A DNA stretch of 57,283 nt from Clostridia bacterium (GTDB lineage: Bacteria; Bacillota; Clostridia; RGIG6154). Shown here one piece after another: positions 36,642-45,843 of this stretch. The stretch is taken from the NCBI GenBank assembly GCA_017626145.1, contig JAGAJK010000077.1:189077-246359 (forward strand), in the 5' to 3' direction. The translations under genes and the position numbers were made by a program. Under the pieces are notes generated by a model. The model saw only the letters and a list, made by a program, of their open reading frames with translations. It had not been told where the DNA came from and searched no databases. Positions within the stretch are counted from its first letter, which is position 1, and each line of letters opens with the position of its first letter.

Positions 36642-36655
36642 TGTAAAAATATTCA
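36642..36655 (+). promoter_or_regulatory. Candidate ARG box upstream of argG
   Basis: TGTAAAAATATTCA fits the ArgR/AhrC half-palindrome pattern TGAATAAAAATTCA at 12 of 14 positions (counting W positions as matches). It lies 18 bases upstream of the argG -35 box. A second partial half-site (TTGCATTT) overlaps the -35. Confidence 0.4.
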
Positions 36656-36673
36656 TAATTTAATAAAAAAGTA

Positions 36674-36702
36674 TTGCATTTATTGTGAAAATGTGTTAAT
36701 AT
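36674..36702 (+). promoter_or_regulatory. argG promoter
   Basis: TTGCAT (36674-36679), 17 bases, TAATAT (36697-36702). The leader to the ATG is about 27 bases, too short for a T-box. Confidence 0.75.
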
Positions 36703-36735
36703 ATACTCAAAATTGTTTAAAGGAAGGTATATTTT

Positions 36736-37962
36736 ATGGACAAGAATAAAATTAAAAAAGTGGTCCTTGCATATTCAGGAGGACTTGATACTTCAATTAT
36801 TATTCCGTGGCTTAAAGAGAATTATAATAATTGTGAAGTTATTGCAGTTTCAGGAAACGTAGGTCAGGCTGATGAACTTGAAGGTCTTGAAGAGAAAGCA
36901 ATCAAGACTGGTGCATCTAAGCTTTATATAGAAGATTTGACTGATACTTTCGTAGATGATTTTATTATTCCTACTGTTAAAGCAGGTGCTAAATATGAAG
37001 AATATATGCTTGGTACATCATTTGCAAGACCTATTATCGCCAAGAGGCTTGTTGAAATAGCTCTTGAAGAAAAAGCTGATGCTATATGCCATGGCTGTAC
37101 AGGTAAAGGTAATGACCAGGTTCGTTTTGAACTTGCTATTAAAGCTTTTGCTCCTGATATGCCTATTATTGCTCCATGGAGAGAATGGAATATTAAGTCT
37201 CGTGATGAGGAAATTGAATATGCAGAATCACACAATATTCCTCTTAAAATCAATCGCGAAACTAACTATTCTAAAGATAAGAATTTATGGCATCTTTCAC
37301 ATGAAGGTATGGATCTTGAGGATGCCGGAAACGAACCCTTGTATGAAAAAGAAGGGTTTCTTGAAATGGGAGTATCTCCACTACAGGCTCCTGATGAACC
37401 TACATACATAACTCTTGATTTTGAACAGGGTGTGCCTGTTGCTTTCAACGATGAAAAAATGTCCGCTAAGGAAATTATCCTCAAACTTAATGAAGTTGGC
37501 GGAGCTAACGGTATTGGCCTTCTTGATATTATTGAAAACAGACTTGTTGGTATGAAATGTCGTGGTGTGTACGAAACTCCCGGTGGTGCAATTCTTTATT
37601 TTGCACATAACTATCTTGAAACTATGTGTCTTGACAAAATGACAGCTCATAAAAAGGAAGAATTGTCTGTTACTTTTGCGGATTTAGTTTATAATGGTCA
37701 GTGGTTTACACCACTTCGTGAAGCACTTTCGGCTTTTGTTGATAAGACACAGGAGTGCGTTACCGGTAAAGTTAAGCTCAAGCTTTATAAAGGCAATATT
37801 ATTAAAGCCGGTGTTTGGAGTGAATATTCACTATATTCTGAAGAAATTGCAACATTTGGTGAAGATGAGGTTTATGATCAGAAAGATTCTGCAGGATTTA
37901 TTAATCTGTTTGGCTTACCAATTAAAGTTCAGGCTCAATTAAATCAGAAACTTAAAAAATAA
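36736..37962 (+). CDS. argG: Argininosuccinate synthase
   Basis: ArgG joins citrulline and aspartate with ATP in arginine synthesis. The 408-residue protein begins with the PP-loop [20 protein letters not shown], and continues with [16 protein letters not shown] near residue 120 and [18 protein letters not shown]. The usual partner argH is not adjacent. AAAGGAAGG precedes the ATG. A candidate ARG box upstream suggests repression by arginine. Confidence 0.98.
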   Translation: MDKNKIKKVVLAYSGGLDTSIIIPWLKENYNNCEVIAVSGNVGQADELEGLEEKAIKTGASKLYIEDLTDTFVDDFIIPTVKAGAKYEEYMLGTSFARPIIAKRLVEIALEEKADAICHGCTGKGNDQVRFELAIKAFAPDMPIIAPWREWNIKSRDEEIEYAESHNIPLKINRETNYSKDKNLWHLSHEGMDLEDAGNEPLYEKEGFLEMGVSPLQAPDEPTYITLDFEQGVPVAFNDEKMSAKEIILKLNEVGGANGIGLLDIIENRLVGMKCRGVYETPGGAILYFAHNYLETMCLDKMTAHKKEELSVTFADLVYNGQWFTPLREALSAFVDKTQECVTGKVKLKLYKGNIIKAGVWSEYSLYSEEIATFGEDEVYDQKDSAGFINLFGLPIKVQAQLNQKLKK

Positions 37963-37989
37963 TTTAAAACATAAAATGAGCTTTTTATA

Positions 37990-38018
37990 TTGACATTAAG
38001 CGAAATTTATGTTAAAAT
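37990..38018 (+). promoter_or_regulatory. Promoter of the lysine riboswitch-dapA operon
   Basis: Perfect TTGACA (37990-37995), 17 bases, TAAAAT (38013-38018), placing the transcript start just before the riboswitch P1 stem. Confidence 0.85.
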
Positions 38019-38027
38019 TCATATAAT

Positions 38028-38187
38028 ATGATAGAGGTGCATTTTATAATCAGTATCCGGCATTACAGTCTTCACAAAGATTTGTCGGTGAAAGGTATAG
38101 GTGCCGAAGGGAACTGAGGTGTAAGGTTTGCCTGGCAATATGGAATAATATCTGTGTTGCTGTCGCTTTAAGAGCGGAGTGCTATCT
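38028..38187 (+). ncRNA. Lysine riboswitch (L box)
   Basis: The conserved L-box elements are present: AGAGGTGC at 38033-38040 after the 5' strand of P1, AAAGGTATAGGTGCCGAAGG at about 38091-38110, and the closing P1 strand GCTATC at 38181-38186, which pairs with GATAG at 38030-38034. GCTATC can instead pair with GATAGC at 38211-38216, which is the left arm of the terminator. This gives a clear switch: lysine holds P1 and allows the terminator; without lysine the antiterminator forms. The downstream genes dapA, lysC and lysA all belong to lysine synthesis. Confidence 0.95.
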
Positions 38188-38211
38188 GTATTTAATTCCT
38201 ATTGGAGTTTG

Positions 38212-38242
38212 ATAGCCGTATGTCTCTTATGCGGCTATTTTT
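38212..38242 (+). terminator. Riboswitch-controlled terminator before dapA
   Basis: ATAGCCG (38212-38218) pairs with CGGCTAT (38232-38238), extended by weak pairs, and is followed by a T run. Its left arm overlaps the antiterminator strand. Confidence 0.88.
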
Positions 38243-38265
38243 GTTGTGTGTAGGAGGTTATATTG

Positions 38266-39156
38266 ATGAAAAAAACAGTTTTTACGGGTGCTGCTACAGC
38301 TTTGATTACTCCACTTAATGAAAAAGGTATTGATTTTGTTAAGTTTGAAGAATTGATTAATTGGCAGATTAAAGAGGGAATAGATGCTCTGGTAATTTGT
38401 GGTACAACCGGTGAGGGCTCCACACTATCAGATGCTGAACACAAAGAGGCAATTGAATTTGCGGTAAAGTGTATCGACGGAAGAGTACCTGTTATTGCAG
38501 GGACCGGCAGTAACGATACTTCGTATGCAATAGAGCTGACTAAGTTTGCTTGTCAGGTTGGTGTGGATGCAGTTCTTGTTGTTACACCTTATTACAATAA
38601 AGCAACACAAAAAGGATTAATTGAAACATTTACAAAAATTGCTGATGCCAGCACTAAACCTGTAATTTTGTATAGTGTTCCGTCACGTACAGGCGTAAAC
38701 ATTACTCCCGCAACCTGCGCAGTACTTGCTGAGCATCCGAATATTGTTGGAATTAAAGAAGCTAGTGGTAATATATCTCAGATAGCGGAAATTGCTGCTG
38801 TCGTTGGTGATAAAATGGATATATATTCGGGCAATGATGATCAGGTAGTCCCTATATTGTCTTTAGGAGGCAAAGGTGTAATTTCTGTTCTTTCTAATGT
38901 ACTGCCAAAAGAAACAAGCAGAATGTGTCACGAATTTTTAAATGGTAATGTTGCTGAAAGCAGAGCTTTACAGCTCAAATTCCTTGACATGATTAATGCA
39001 CTGTTTTGTGAGGTTAATCCTATACCTGTTAAAGCTGCCATGAGTGCTATGGGTTTTTGCGAAAATTACCTGAGATTGCCTTTAACAGTGATGGAAAAAC
39101 AAAATGAAGATAAAATGTTTGATATTATGAAATCATTAGGTATTGATATTAAGTAA
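38266..39156 (+). CDS. dapA: 4-hydroxy-tetrahydrodipicolinate synthase
   Basis: DapA condenses pyruvate with aspartate semialdehyde, the first committed step to diaminopimelate and lysine. The 296-residue protein shows FTGAATALITPLNEKG, LVICGTTGEGSTL near residue 46, VVTPYYNKATQKGL with the tyrosine of the catalytic triad, and IVGIKEASGN carrying the Schiff-base lysine near residue 165. AGGAGG lies 8 bases before the ATG at 38266, and an in-frame TTG directly before it is ignored. Diaminopimelate also feeds the cell wall and dipicolinate of spores. Confidence 0.97.
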   Translation: MKKTVFTGAATALITPLNEKGIDFVKFEELINWQIKEGIDALVICGTTGEGSTLSDAEHKEAIEFAVKCIDGRVPVIAGTGSNDTSYAIELTKFACQVGVDAVLVVTPYYNKATQKGLIETFTKIADASTKPVILYSVPSRTGVNITPATCAVLAEHPNIVGIKEASGNISQIAEIAAVVGDKMDIYSGNDDQVVPILSLGGKGVISVLSNVLPKETSRMCHEFLNGNVAESRALQLKFLDMINALFCEVNPIPVKAAMSAMGFCENYLRLPLTVMEKQNEDKMFDIMKSLGIDIK

Positions 39157-39197
39157 GTTTCACTTATGAGCACATTGTTTAGTGTAGGAGGATTATA

Positions 39198-40511
39198 ATG
39201 TTAAAAGTTTTAAAATTCGGCGGAAGTTCGCTGGCAGATGCAGATCAATTCAGAAAAGTTGCTGAAATTGTAAAAAGCGAGCCTGAAAGACGTTATGTGG
39301 TTGCATCTGCGCCGGGAAAAAGGAATTCTGATGATATTAAAGTTACTGATTTATTGTATGATTGCTTTAAAGCATCATTCGAGAAAAAAAGTGTTGATGA
39401 GTCTTTTGCGAAAATAGAAGTCAGATATAATGAAATTATCAAAGATTTAGGCTTGGATTTTTCACTTGACAGTGAATTCGAAAAGATTAAGCTTGCTATT
39501 TTGCATCACGCAGGAGAAGACTATGTTGCCAGTCGTGGAGAATACTTAAATGCGATGGTTTTAGCAAAATACCTGGGTTATGAGTTTGTGGATGCTGAAT
39601 CCGGCATTTTCTTTGATAACAGCGGAAAACTTGATACTGAGAAAACAAACCAGAAGCTTTCTGAAATTCTTTCAAAATATGAATATGCTGTTATTCCTGG
39701 TTTTTATGGTAGTATGCCTAATGGAACTATTAAGACCTTTTCAAGAGGTGGTTCTGATATTACCGGTTCAATTGTTGCCAGAGCGATGGGTGCTGATATT
39801 TATGAAAACTGGACAGATGTATCAGGTATGTATATGGCTGATCCAAGATGCATTGATAATCCACGTGTTATCGAAGTTATAACATACAGAGAACTTCGTG
39901 AACTTGCATATATGGGTGCAACTGTTCTTCACGAAGATGCTGTTTTTCCTGTCAGAGAAAGTGGTATACCAATTAATATAAGAAATACCAATAAACCACT
40001 TGATCCGGGAACAATGATTGTTCCTGTTGTAGGTGATGATGATAAACCGGGCGTGATTACAGGTATTGCCGGCAAAAAAGGTTTTTCTACAATATCTATT
40101 GAAAAAGATATGATGAATTCAGAATTTGGATTCGGTCGAAGAGTTCTTGAAGTTATTGAAAAGCATGGGGTTTCATTTGAACATCTGCCGTCGGGAATTG
40201 ACACTATGACTGTAGTTCTTAATACAGATGCTCTTAATGGTAAACGTGATGATATTACAAGAGATATCTTTAAACAGTGTAATCCGGATACTTTTACTAT
40301 TGAAGATGGTATTTCTCTCATAGCAGTAGTTGGTAGAGGTATGGTTAAAACCAAAGGTGTTGCTGTAAGAGTTCTTTCTGCAATATCGAATGCAGATATC
40401 AATATCAGAATGATAGATCAGGGTTCAAGCGAAATTAATATTATTATTGCTGTTGATGAATGTGATTATGAATTAGCATTGAAAGCTATTTATGATGAAT
40501 TTTCAAAATAA
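39198..40511 (+). CDS. lysC: Aspartate kinase
   Basis: The 437-residue enzyme phosphorylates aspartate at the entry to lysine, threonine and methionine synthesis. The kinase part has KVLKFGGSSLADADQF at the N-terminus, GFYGSMPNGTIKTFSRGGSD near residue 175, and WTDVSGMYMADPR. Tandem ACT domains (about 285-437) begin at KKGFSTISIEKDMM and give amino-acid feedback. AGGAGG precedes the ATG, and the gene lies in the riboswitch-controlled operon, so the lysine-responsive isozyme is likely. Confidence 0.96.
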   Translation: MLKVLKFGGSSLADADQFRKVAEIVKSEPERRYVVASAPGKRNSDDIKVTDLLYDCFKASFEKKSVDESFAKIEVRYNEIIKDLGLDFSLDSEFEKIKLAILHHAGEDYVASRGEYLNAMVLAKYLGYEFVDAESGIFFDNSGKLDTEKTNQKLSEILSKYEYAVIPGFYGSMPNGTIKTFSRGGSDITGSIVARAMGADIYENWTDVSGMYMADPRCIDNPRVIEVITYRELRELAYMGATVLHEDAVFPVRESGIPINIRNTNKPLDPGTMIVPVVGDDDKPGVITGIAGKKGFSTISIEKDMMNSEFGFGRRVLEVIEKHGVSFEHLPSGIDTMTVVLNTDALNGKRDDITRDIFKQCNPDTFTIEDGISLIAVVGRGMVKTKGVAVRVLSAISNADINIRMIDQGSSEINIIIAVDECDYELALKAIYDEFSK

Positions 40512-40536
40512 TACACAAAAGAAAGGTGATGTGTCA

Positions 40537-41826
40537 ATGCTTTGTAAAAATATTGAATCAGTTAACGGTAATTTGCACTTTGCAGGTATGAATACTTTGA
40601 CATTAGCGAAAAAATATGGCACACCGCTATATCTTATGGACGAGGAAAGAATCCGTGAAAACTGTAGAATTTATAAGAATGCCTTAGGAAAATTATACGA
40701 TAATTTTACTGTTTTATATGCTAGCAAGGCATGTTCCTTTAAACGTATATACGAGATTATGAAGGAAGAAAATATGGGTATTGATGTTGTTTCATCAGGT
40801 GAGATATACACTGCTTTGCGTGCTGGGTTTCCTCTTGAAAAAGCATATTTTCATAGTAATAACAAAACTGATGATGATATTAGTTTTGCCATGGAAAACT
40901 CTTTAGGTCACTTTGTTGTAGACGGTTTTGATGAATTAGATGCAATTGAACGTATTGCATCTAAATTAGGGAAAAATCAAAAGATACTTTTAAGACTAAC
41001 TCCGGGGATTGATACTCATACTTACGAGGCCGTAAATACCGGTAAGGTCGATTCGAAATTCGGAACAGCTATCGAAACGGGTCAGGCTGAAGAAATTGTT
41101 GAATATGCTCTTAAATTTAAGCATATTCAGTTATGCGGTTTTCATTGTCATATCGGCTCTAATGTATTTGATTCAGATACTTTCCTTAGAGGCTCGGAGA
41201 TAATGCTTGATTTTATGGGGCTTATGAGAGAAAAATTTGATTATACTGCAAAAGAATTGGATTTAGGTGGCGGATACGGCGTACGATATACAGATGATGA
41301 TGAATATATTGATATTGCAGAAAATATCAAGAAAGTTTATGAAGCTGTTAAACTTAAAATTGATGCTATGAATTATCCAATGCCGCAAATTTTAATGGAA
41401 CCCGGAAGGAGTATTGTTGCAGATGCAGGTATGACTCTTTATACAGCAGGTACTGTTAAAGAAATTACGGGATATAAAAACTATCTTTCCGTTGATGGTG
41501 GAATGACAGACAATCCAAGATATGCGTTATATAAATCACCGTATACTGTCTTTTTAGCAAATAAAATGGATAAAGAGAGTAATTATAAATGTTCCCTAGT
41601 AGGTCGCTGCTGTGAAAGTGGTGATGTTATACAAGAGGATATAACTATACCAAAGCCGCATAGGGGCGATATTGTTGCTGTTGCTACAACAGGTGCATAT
41701 AACTATTCTATGGCGTCAAATTACAACAGAATACCACGTCCACCTGTAGTTATGATAAATAGTGGCGAAGACTATATTGCTGTTCGTCGTGAGACTCTTG
41801 AGGATTTAACGGTAAATGATTTGTGA
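40537..41826 (+). CDS. lysA: Diaminopimelate decarboxylase
   Basis: LysA is the PLP enzyme that makes lysine from meso-diaminopimelate. The 429-residue protein has TPLYLMDEERIRENCR, YASKACSFKRIYEI with the PLP lysine near residue 62, CGFHCHIGSN near residue 200, ELDLGGGYGVRY, and the C-terminal GRCCESGDVIQEDI followed by AYNYSMASNYNR. AAAGGTG is 8 bases before the ATG at 40537. The frame stays open to 40492 inside lysC. Intermediate dap genes are not in this operon. Confidence 0.97.
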   Translation: MLCKNIESVNGNLHFAGMNTLTLAKKYGTPLYLMDEERIRENCRIYKNALGKLYDNFTVLYASKACSFKRIYEIMKEENMGIDVVSSGEIYTALRAGFPLEKAYFHSNNKTDDDISFAMENSLGHFVVDGFDELDAIERIASKLGKNQKILLRLTPGIDTHTYEAVNTGKVDSKFGTAIETGQAEEIVEYALKFKHIQLCGFHCHIGSNVFDSDTFLRGSEIMLDFMGLMREKFDYTAKELDLGGGYGVRYTDDDEYIDIAENIKKVYEAVKLKIDAMNYPMPQILMEPGRSIVADAGMTLYTAGTVKEITGYKNYLSVDGGMTDNPRYALYKSPYTVFLANKMDKESNYKCSLVGRCCESGDVIQEDITIPKPHRGDIVAVATTGAYNYSMASNYNRIPRPPVVMINSGEDYIAVRRETLEDLTVNDL

Positions 41827-41834
41827 TTTATTGA

Positions 41835-41864
41835 AACACACACCTTTGTACGGTGTGTGTTTTC
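41835..41864 (+). terminator. Terminator of the lysine operon
   Basis: A perfect 10-bp stem (41835-41844 with 41852-41861) followed by TTTC, 9 bases after the lysA stop. Confidence 0.8.
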
Positions 41865-41932
41865 TTGTATTTATATAGTATGATACGGAATTTCTGTAAA
41901 ATATCTTTTTTATAATTGTTAAAAGAGTGTGG

Positions 41933-42628
41933 CTAACCACTTAATTTATCAATTTCTTTCTTTAACCTTTTAATAATTCTTTTTTCAAGTCGTGAAATAT
42001 ATGACTGGGATATACCAAGAATGTCAGCTACTTCTTTCTGTGTTTTTTCTTGTCTGCCGTAAAGTCCAAACCTCATTTCCATTATTGTTTTTTCTCGTTC
42101 GTTAAGTTTAGTGAGTGCAGCTGACAGTAATTGTTTATCTACTTCGTCATCTATGGTTTTTTGAATTAAATCTACATCTGAACCGAGTACGTCTGATAGT
42201 ACAAGCTCGTTTCCATCATAATCTGTATTCAAAGGTTCGTCAATTGAAATTTCCTGTCGCTGATTACTGCTTTTTCTCAGATACATTAAAATTTCATTTT
42301 CGATGCATCGTGAAGCATAAGTTGCCAATTTAATATTTTTATCTGGTTTAAAAGAATTTATAGCTTTGATTAATCCGATAGTTCCTATAGATATAAGATC
42401 CTCAATTCCTATACCGGTATTTTCAAATTTTCTAGCTATGTAAACTACCAAACGTAAGTTATGTTCAATTAGGATTTTCTTATTACTTTCATTGCCTATA
42501 TTGTTTATAACCTTTAATTCTTCATCTCTCGAAAGAGGAGGTGGTAAAGTTTCACTTCCACCTATATAAAACACTTCACTATCCTTTGTAAACTTTATAA
42601 AAATAGTTTTAATTTTTTCAAGAAGCAT
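41933..42628 (-). CDS. sigE: Sporulation sigma factor sigma-E (pro-form)
   Basis: The 231-residue mother-cell sigma factor is nearly superposable on known Sig[18 protein letters not shown], the core-binding [38 protein letters not shown], and the region 4.2 [23 protein letters not shown]. The first 20 residues ([20 protein letters not shown]) form the pro-sequence removed by SpoIIGA, about 7 residues shorter than in B. subtilis. Its start overlaps the end of spoIIGA. No sigG follows; the convergent lysine operon does. Confidence 0.97.
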   Translation of the reverse strand: MLLEKIKTIFIKFTKDSEVFYIGGSETLPPPLSRDEELKVINNIGNESNKKILIEHNLRLVVYIARKFENTGIGIEDLISIGTIGLIKAINSFKPDKNIKLATYASRCIENEILMYLRKSSNQRQEISIDEPLNTDYDGNELVLSDVLGSDVDLIQKTIDDEVDKQLLSAALTKLNEREKTIMEMRFGLYGRQEKTQKEVADILGISQSYISRLEKRIIKRLKKEIDKLSG

Positions 42629-43391
42629 TTTTATACCCCCTTAAATTATTGTTCAGCAAAACTGAAAAATTATCATTCTTAATTTTATCAGAAATTCCTA
42701 TATACACTTTTTCCTCAAGATTATCGATTATAAATTTATCTGGTTGAAATACTTCAATTACGCCGTTTCCTGATATTGTGTGGCACATAATAGGAAATGT
42801 TAGTATTTTACCAAAAATTCTCAGTTCATTTTTATGTACGATAATAACGGGAAGTCCTGTGAGTGGCTCAGTAAGATTGTTTCCGGAATCTATAAATCCG
42901 GTAAGTGTAATGGATTTATTATGGTGTATTATTGTTACATTTTTGTATAAATTCTTTTCGTATATTCTTTTTTTTATTGAATTAATGGATAGTACAATAA
43001 GAATTACGAAAATTAATGCACTTAAACTTATTGTAATATAGTTTAGAATGTTATTTTCGTAAAAAGAATTTTTTAAAAAATATATAATACCACTAAAAGT
43101 AAAAGAAAGCAAATAAAATGTAACAGTTATTTTCAGAAATTCCTTTCCTTTTGCTTTAAACGTAAGTTTCAACATAACAATTGCGGTTACAAATTTTAAA
43201 ATAAACAACGATATATTACTTAATCTAATTAATATTAATAAGATGCTTATGGTACCTGTAAAAGTTCCGTAAATTAATCTTAAAGGATAAATCTTCTTTT
43301 TTACTGTATAAGCTGTAATAAGTAATAAAAACATATTGATAAGAAAATTTGTCATAAATAGTAAATCTATGTATACATACAATTTTATCAC
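42618..43391 (-). CDS. spoIIGA: Pro-sigma-E processing peptidase SpoIIGA
   Basis: The 257-residue protein has five hydrophobic helices (residues 5-135) and a C-terminal aspartic-protease domain with [19 protein letters not shown] near residue 165, where the DSG aspartate is catalytic. It activates sigma-E after a signal from the forespore. It is somewhat shorter than the B. subtilis protein (about 300). The start is a GTG at 43391. Its overlap of 11 bases with sigE shows translational coupling. Confidence 0.95.
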   Translation of the reverse strand: MIKLYVYIDLLFMTNFLINMFLLLITAYTVKKKIYPLRLIYGTFTGTISILLILIRLSNISLFILKFVTAIVMLKLTFKAKGKEFLKITVTFYLLSFTFSGIIYFLKNSFYENNILNYITISLSALIFVILIVLSINSIKKRIYEKNLYKNVTIIHHNKSITLTGFIDSGNNLTEPLTGLPVIIVHKNELRIFGKILTFPIMCHTISGNGVIEVFQPDKFIIDNLEEKVYIGISDKIKNDNFSVLLNNNLRGYKNAS

Positions 43392-43398
43392 CGTCTTA

Positions 43399-43431
43399 AT
43401 TATACATTAGAACTTATGAGAATTTTGTCAA
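43399..43431 (-). promoter_or_regulatory. Candidate Spo0A-dependent spoIIG promoter (21-bp spacing)
   Basis: On the minus strand a perfect TTGACA (43431-43426) and perfect TATAAT (43404-43399) are separated by 21 bases. The B. subtilis spoIIG promoter has a similarly long gap (22 bp) and needs Spo0A~P. TTTGACAA across the -35 matches a reversed 0A box (TTCGACAA) at 7 of 8 positions. Confidence 0.65.
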
Positions 43432-43478
43432 ATTGGGAATAAGATGAAAATATTTATTCAGGTAAAGTGTTTTAAACA

Positions 43479-43507
43479 TTGACATATGCAATAAAAAATG
43501 GTAGAAT
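43479..43507 (+). promoter_or_regulatory. glyQS promoter
   Basis: Perfect TTGACA (43479-43484), 17 bases, TAGAAT (43502-43507). The short leader leaves no room for a T-box. Confidence 0.8.
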
Positions 43508-43540
43508 AAATTATCTATTTATTTGAACGGAGGAAGAAAA

Positions 43541-44932
43541 ATGGAAAACAGTCAGAAGACTATGGAAAAAATCGTTGCTCTTTGTAAGGGTAGAGGTTAT
43601 GTGTATGCTGGCTCTGAAATATATGGCGGTTTATCTAATACCTGGGATTATGGTCCGTTGGGTGTTGAATTTAAGAATAACGTCAAAAAGGCATGGTGGA
43701 AAAAATTTATTCAGGAGAGTCCTTATAACGTAGGTTTGGATGCGGCTATTCTTATGAATCCGATGACTTGGGTAGCTTCAGGTCATGTTGGCGGATTTTC
43801 TGATCCACTTATGGACTGTAAAGAATGTAAAGCAAGACACAGAGCAGATAAACTTATTGAAGATTATGCTTTTGCAAATGGAGAAAGTCTTACTGTTGAT
43901 GGTTGGAGTAATGAAAAGATGCTTGCTTACATCAATGATAATAATGTAGTTTGTCCTCAGTGTGGTAAGCATAATTATACAGATATCAGACAGTTTAATC
44001 TTATGTTCAAGACATTTCAGGGTGTAACAGAAGATTCAAAATCAGAATTATATTTAAGACCTGAAACTGCACAGGGAATTTTTGTTAATTTTAAGAATGT
44101 ACAAAGAACAGCCAGAAAGAAGTTGCCTTTTGGTATTGGACAGGTTGGCAAATCATTCAGAAATGAAATTACTCCCGGAAACTTTACATTCAGAACAAGA
44201 GAATTTGAACAGATGGAACTTGAATTTTTCTGTCAACCGGGTACTGACCTTGAATGGTTTGCGTATTGGAAAAAGTATTGTATGGATTTCTTGCTTTCAT
44301 TGGGCATTAAGGAAGAAAATTTAAGGTTCCGTGATCATTCACCTGAAGAACTTGCTTTTTATTCTAAAGGTACTGCAGATATTGAATTTGTATTTCCGTT
44401 TGGTTGGGGTGAACTTTGGGGCATCGCCGACAGAACAGATTACGATCTTTTACAGCACCAGAATACATCAGGAGAATCGATGGAATACATTGATCCTGTT
44501 ACAAACGAAAGATATGTTCCGTATTGCGTAGAACCTTCACTTGGTGCTGACAGAGTTGCTTTGGCATTCTTGTGTGAAGCTTATGACGAAGAGGAAGTAG
44601 GAGAGAATGATACACGTGTTGTTATGAGATTGCATCCTGCTCTTGCTCCTGTTAAAGCTGCAGTTTTGCCTCTTTCTAAAAAACTTTCAGAAGGTGCCAC
44701 TGAGCTTTACTCTCAGATCGCTAAGCATTTTAACTGTGAATATGATGAAGCCGGTTCAATCGGTAAGCGTTACAGAAGACAGGATGAAATTGGAACACCA
44801 TTCTGCATTACTTATGACTTTGATTCTGTTGAGGATGGATGTGTTACTGTTAGAGACAGAGATACCATGGAGCAGACAAGAATGAAAATCGAAGAAGTTG
44901 TTCCATTTATAGAATCTAAACTTGAATTTTAA
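43541..44932 (+). CDS. glyQS: Glycine--tRNA ligase, single-chain (alpha2) type
   Basis: The 463-residue class II synthetase charges tRNA-Gly. It is the homodimeric type: [19 protein letters not shown] at the N-terminus, two zinc-finger-like halves ([12 protein letters not shown] and CPQCGKHNY), motif 2 [20 protein letters not shown] near residue 215, and motif 3 in [21 protein letters not shown] lies just before the ATG at 43541. The terminator follows within 5 bases of the stop. Confidence 0.97.
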   Translation: MENSQKTMEKIVALCKGRGYVYAGSEIYGGLSNTWDYGPLGVEFKNNVKKAWWKKFIQESPYNVGLDAAILMNPMTWVASGHVGGFSDPLMDCKECKARHRADKLIEDYAFANGESLTVDGWSNEKMLAYINDNNVVCPQCGKHNYTDIRQFNLMFKTFQGVTEDSKSELYLRPETAQGIFVNFKNVQRTARKKLPFGIGQVGKSFRNEITPGNFTFRTREFEQMELEFFCQPGTDLEWFAYWKKYCMDFLLSLGIKEENLRFRDHSPEELAFYSKGTADIEFVFPFGWGELWGIADRTDYDLLQHQNTSGESMEYIDPVTNERYVPYCVEPSLGADRVALAFLCEAYDEEEVGENDTRVVMRLHPALAPVKAAVLPLSKKLSEGATELYSQIAKHFNCEYDEAGSIGKRYRRQDEIGTPFCITYDFDSVEDGCVTVRDRDTMEQTRMKIEEVVPFIESKLEF

Positions 44933-44936
44933 TGGT

Positions 44937-44968
44937 AAAGCGATGAAGCTGTTGCTTCATCGCTTTTT
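44937..44968. terminator. Terminator between glyQS and the ylmH-like gene
   Basis: A perfect 13-bp stem (44937-44949 with 44954-44966) and a 4-base loop followed by Ts, between convergent genes. Confidence 0.85.
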
Positions 44969-45716
44969 AAATAAACTTTTCAATTTGAATATTGATTCTT
45001 CCTTTTTTACTTAGAGAACCAATTGATTTTAAAATGACTTTACCTTTACCACGTAAAATCAATTTATCTCCTTCGCATACTAATTTATCAGGTTTAATTG
45101 TTTGAAGGTCATTAAGATAAACATTACCTGTGCTTATGTGTTTAACTGCGTCTGATCTTGAACAAGAAAAAGCTGAACTTATCAATGAATCTAATCGGAG
45201 AGACATAACCGTATCTGTGATAATTTTAGTTTTTTGCTCTGCGTTTTTTAAATGTTTGAGATCAAGTATTGATAATTTAAGGTTAACTTTACCTGCCTTA
45301 AATAAATTAGAATAAATATAATCTGATACGTCGTTTTCAACAATGATTTGAGCACTGTGTTCAAACACAAGGATATCTCCGATTCTATCTCGCTTCAGTC
45401 CCGTTGCTAATACTGCACCAAGAAAATCTCTGTGACTTAACGTTGTTGTTGATTTATAACTAACATCGATTATAGAAATATTGTTTTCAGGAACTTCGTA
45501 ATAGTCAGGAAGAAAATATAATTTCTTCCTTTGGGCATCTTCATAGCCTCCGTACATAATATACGGCACACAAAAACTACGGGACATTTCATGCACAATG
45601 CTTTGTTGTCGTAAGTCAAGAAATCCCGTTTCGGTCTGAATATTTTTAGAAAAACATTTTTGGTGTTTATCTTTTATATGTGCTTTGAAAATTTCATCAT
45701 CTTTAATCTTATCCAT
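44967..45716 (-). CDS. YlmH-like S4-domain RNA-binding protein
   Basis: The 249-residue protein has the layout of YlmH: an N-terminal domain with EMSRSFCVPYIMYGGYEDAQRK, a middle region with SHRDFLGAVLATGLKRDRIGD and VFEHSAQIIV, and a C-terminal S4 domain (residues 178-240, MSLRLDSLISSAFSCSRSDA followed by KPDKLVCEGDKLILRGKGK). YlmH homologues usually lie beside sepF and divIVA in the division cluster. Here it is alone. Homologues act in ribosome quality control; that role is family knowledge and is not shown here. Confidence 0.9.
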   Translation of the reverse strand: MDKIKDDEIFKAHIKDKHQKCFSKNIQTETGFLDLRQQSIVHEMSRSFCVPYIMYGGYEDAQRKKLYFLPDYYEVPENNISIIDVSYKSTTTLSHRDFLGAVLATGLKRDRIGDILVFEHSAQIIVENDVSDYIYSNLFKAGKVNLKLSILDLKHLKNAEQKTKIITDTVMSLRLDSLISSAFSCSRSDAVKHISTGNVYLNDLQTIKPDKLVCEGDKLILRGKGKVILKSIGSLSKKGRINIQIEKFI

Positions 45717-45772
45717 ATGTCAAGTATATCAAAAAAAATCCCTTTTGTAAACATTAAAATGTATCTTTTGTA

Positions 45773-45801
45773 TTGATATTAGACAAATTTTATGATATAA
45801 T
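45773..45801 (+). promoter_or_regulatory. rnf operon promoter
   Basis: TTGATA (45773-45778), 17 bases, perfect TATAAT (45796-45801). Confidence 0.8.
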
Positions 45802-45843
45802 TACTCGTATGGTTTAGAATACACTTGTATAAGGAGAGCATTT

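Noticed and set aside
43440-43540. T-box leader before glyQS
   Set aside because: The consensus promoter at 43479-43507 leaves a leader of only about 30 bases.
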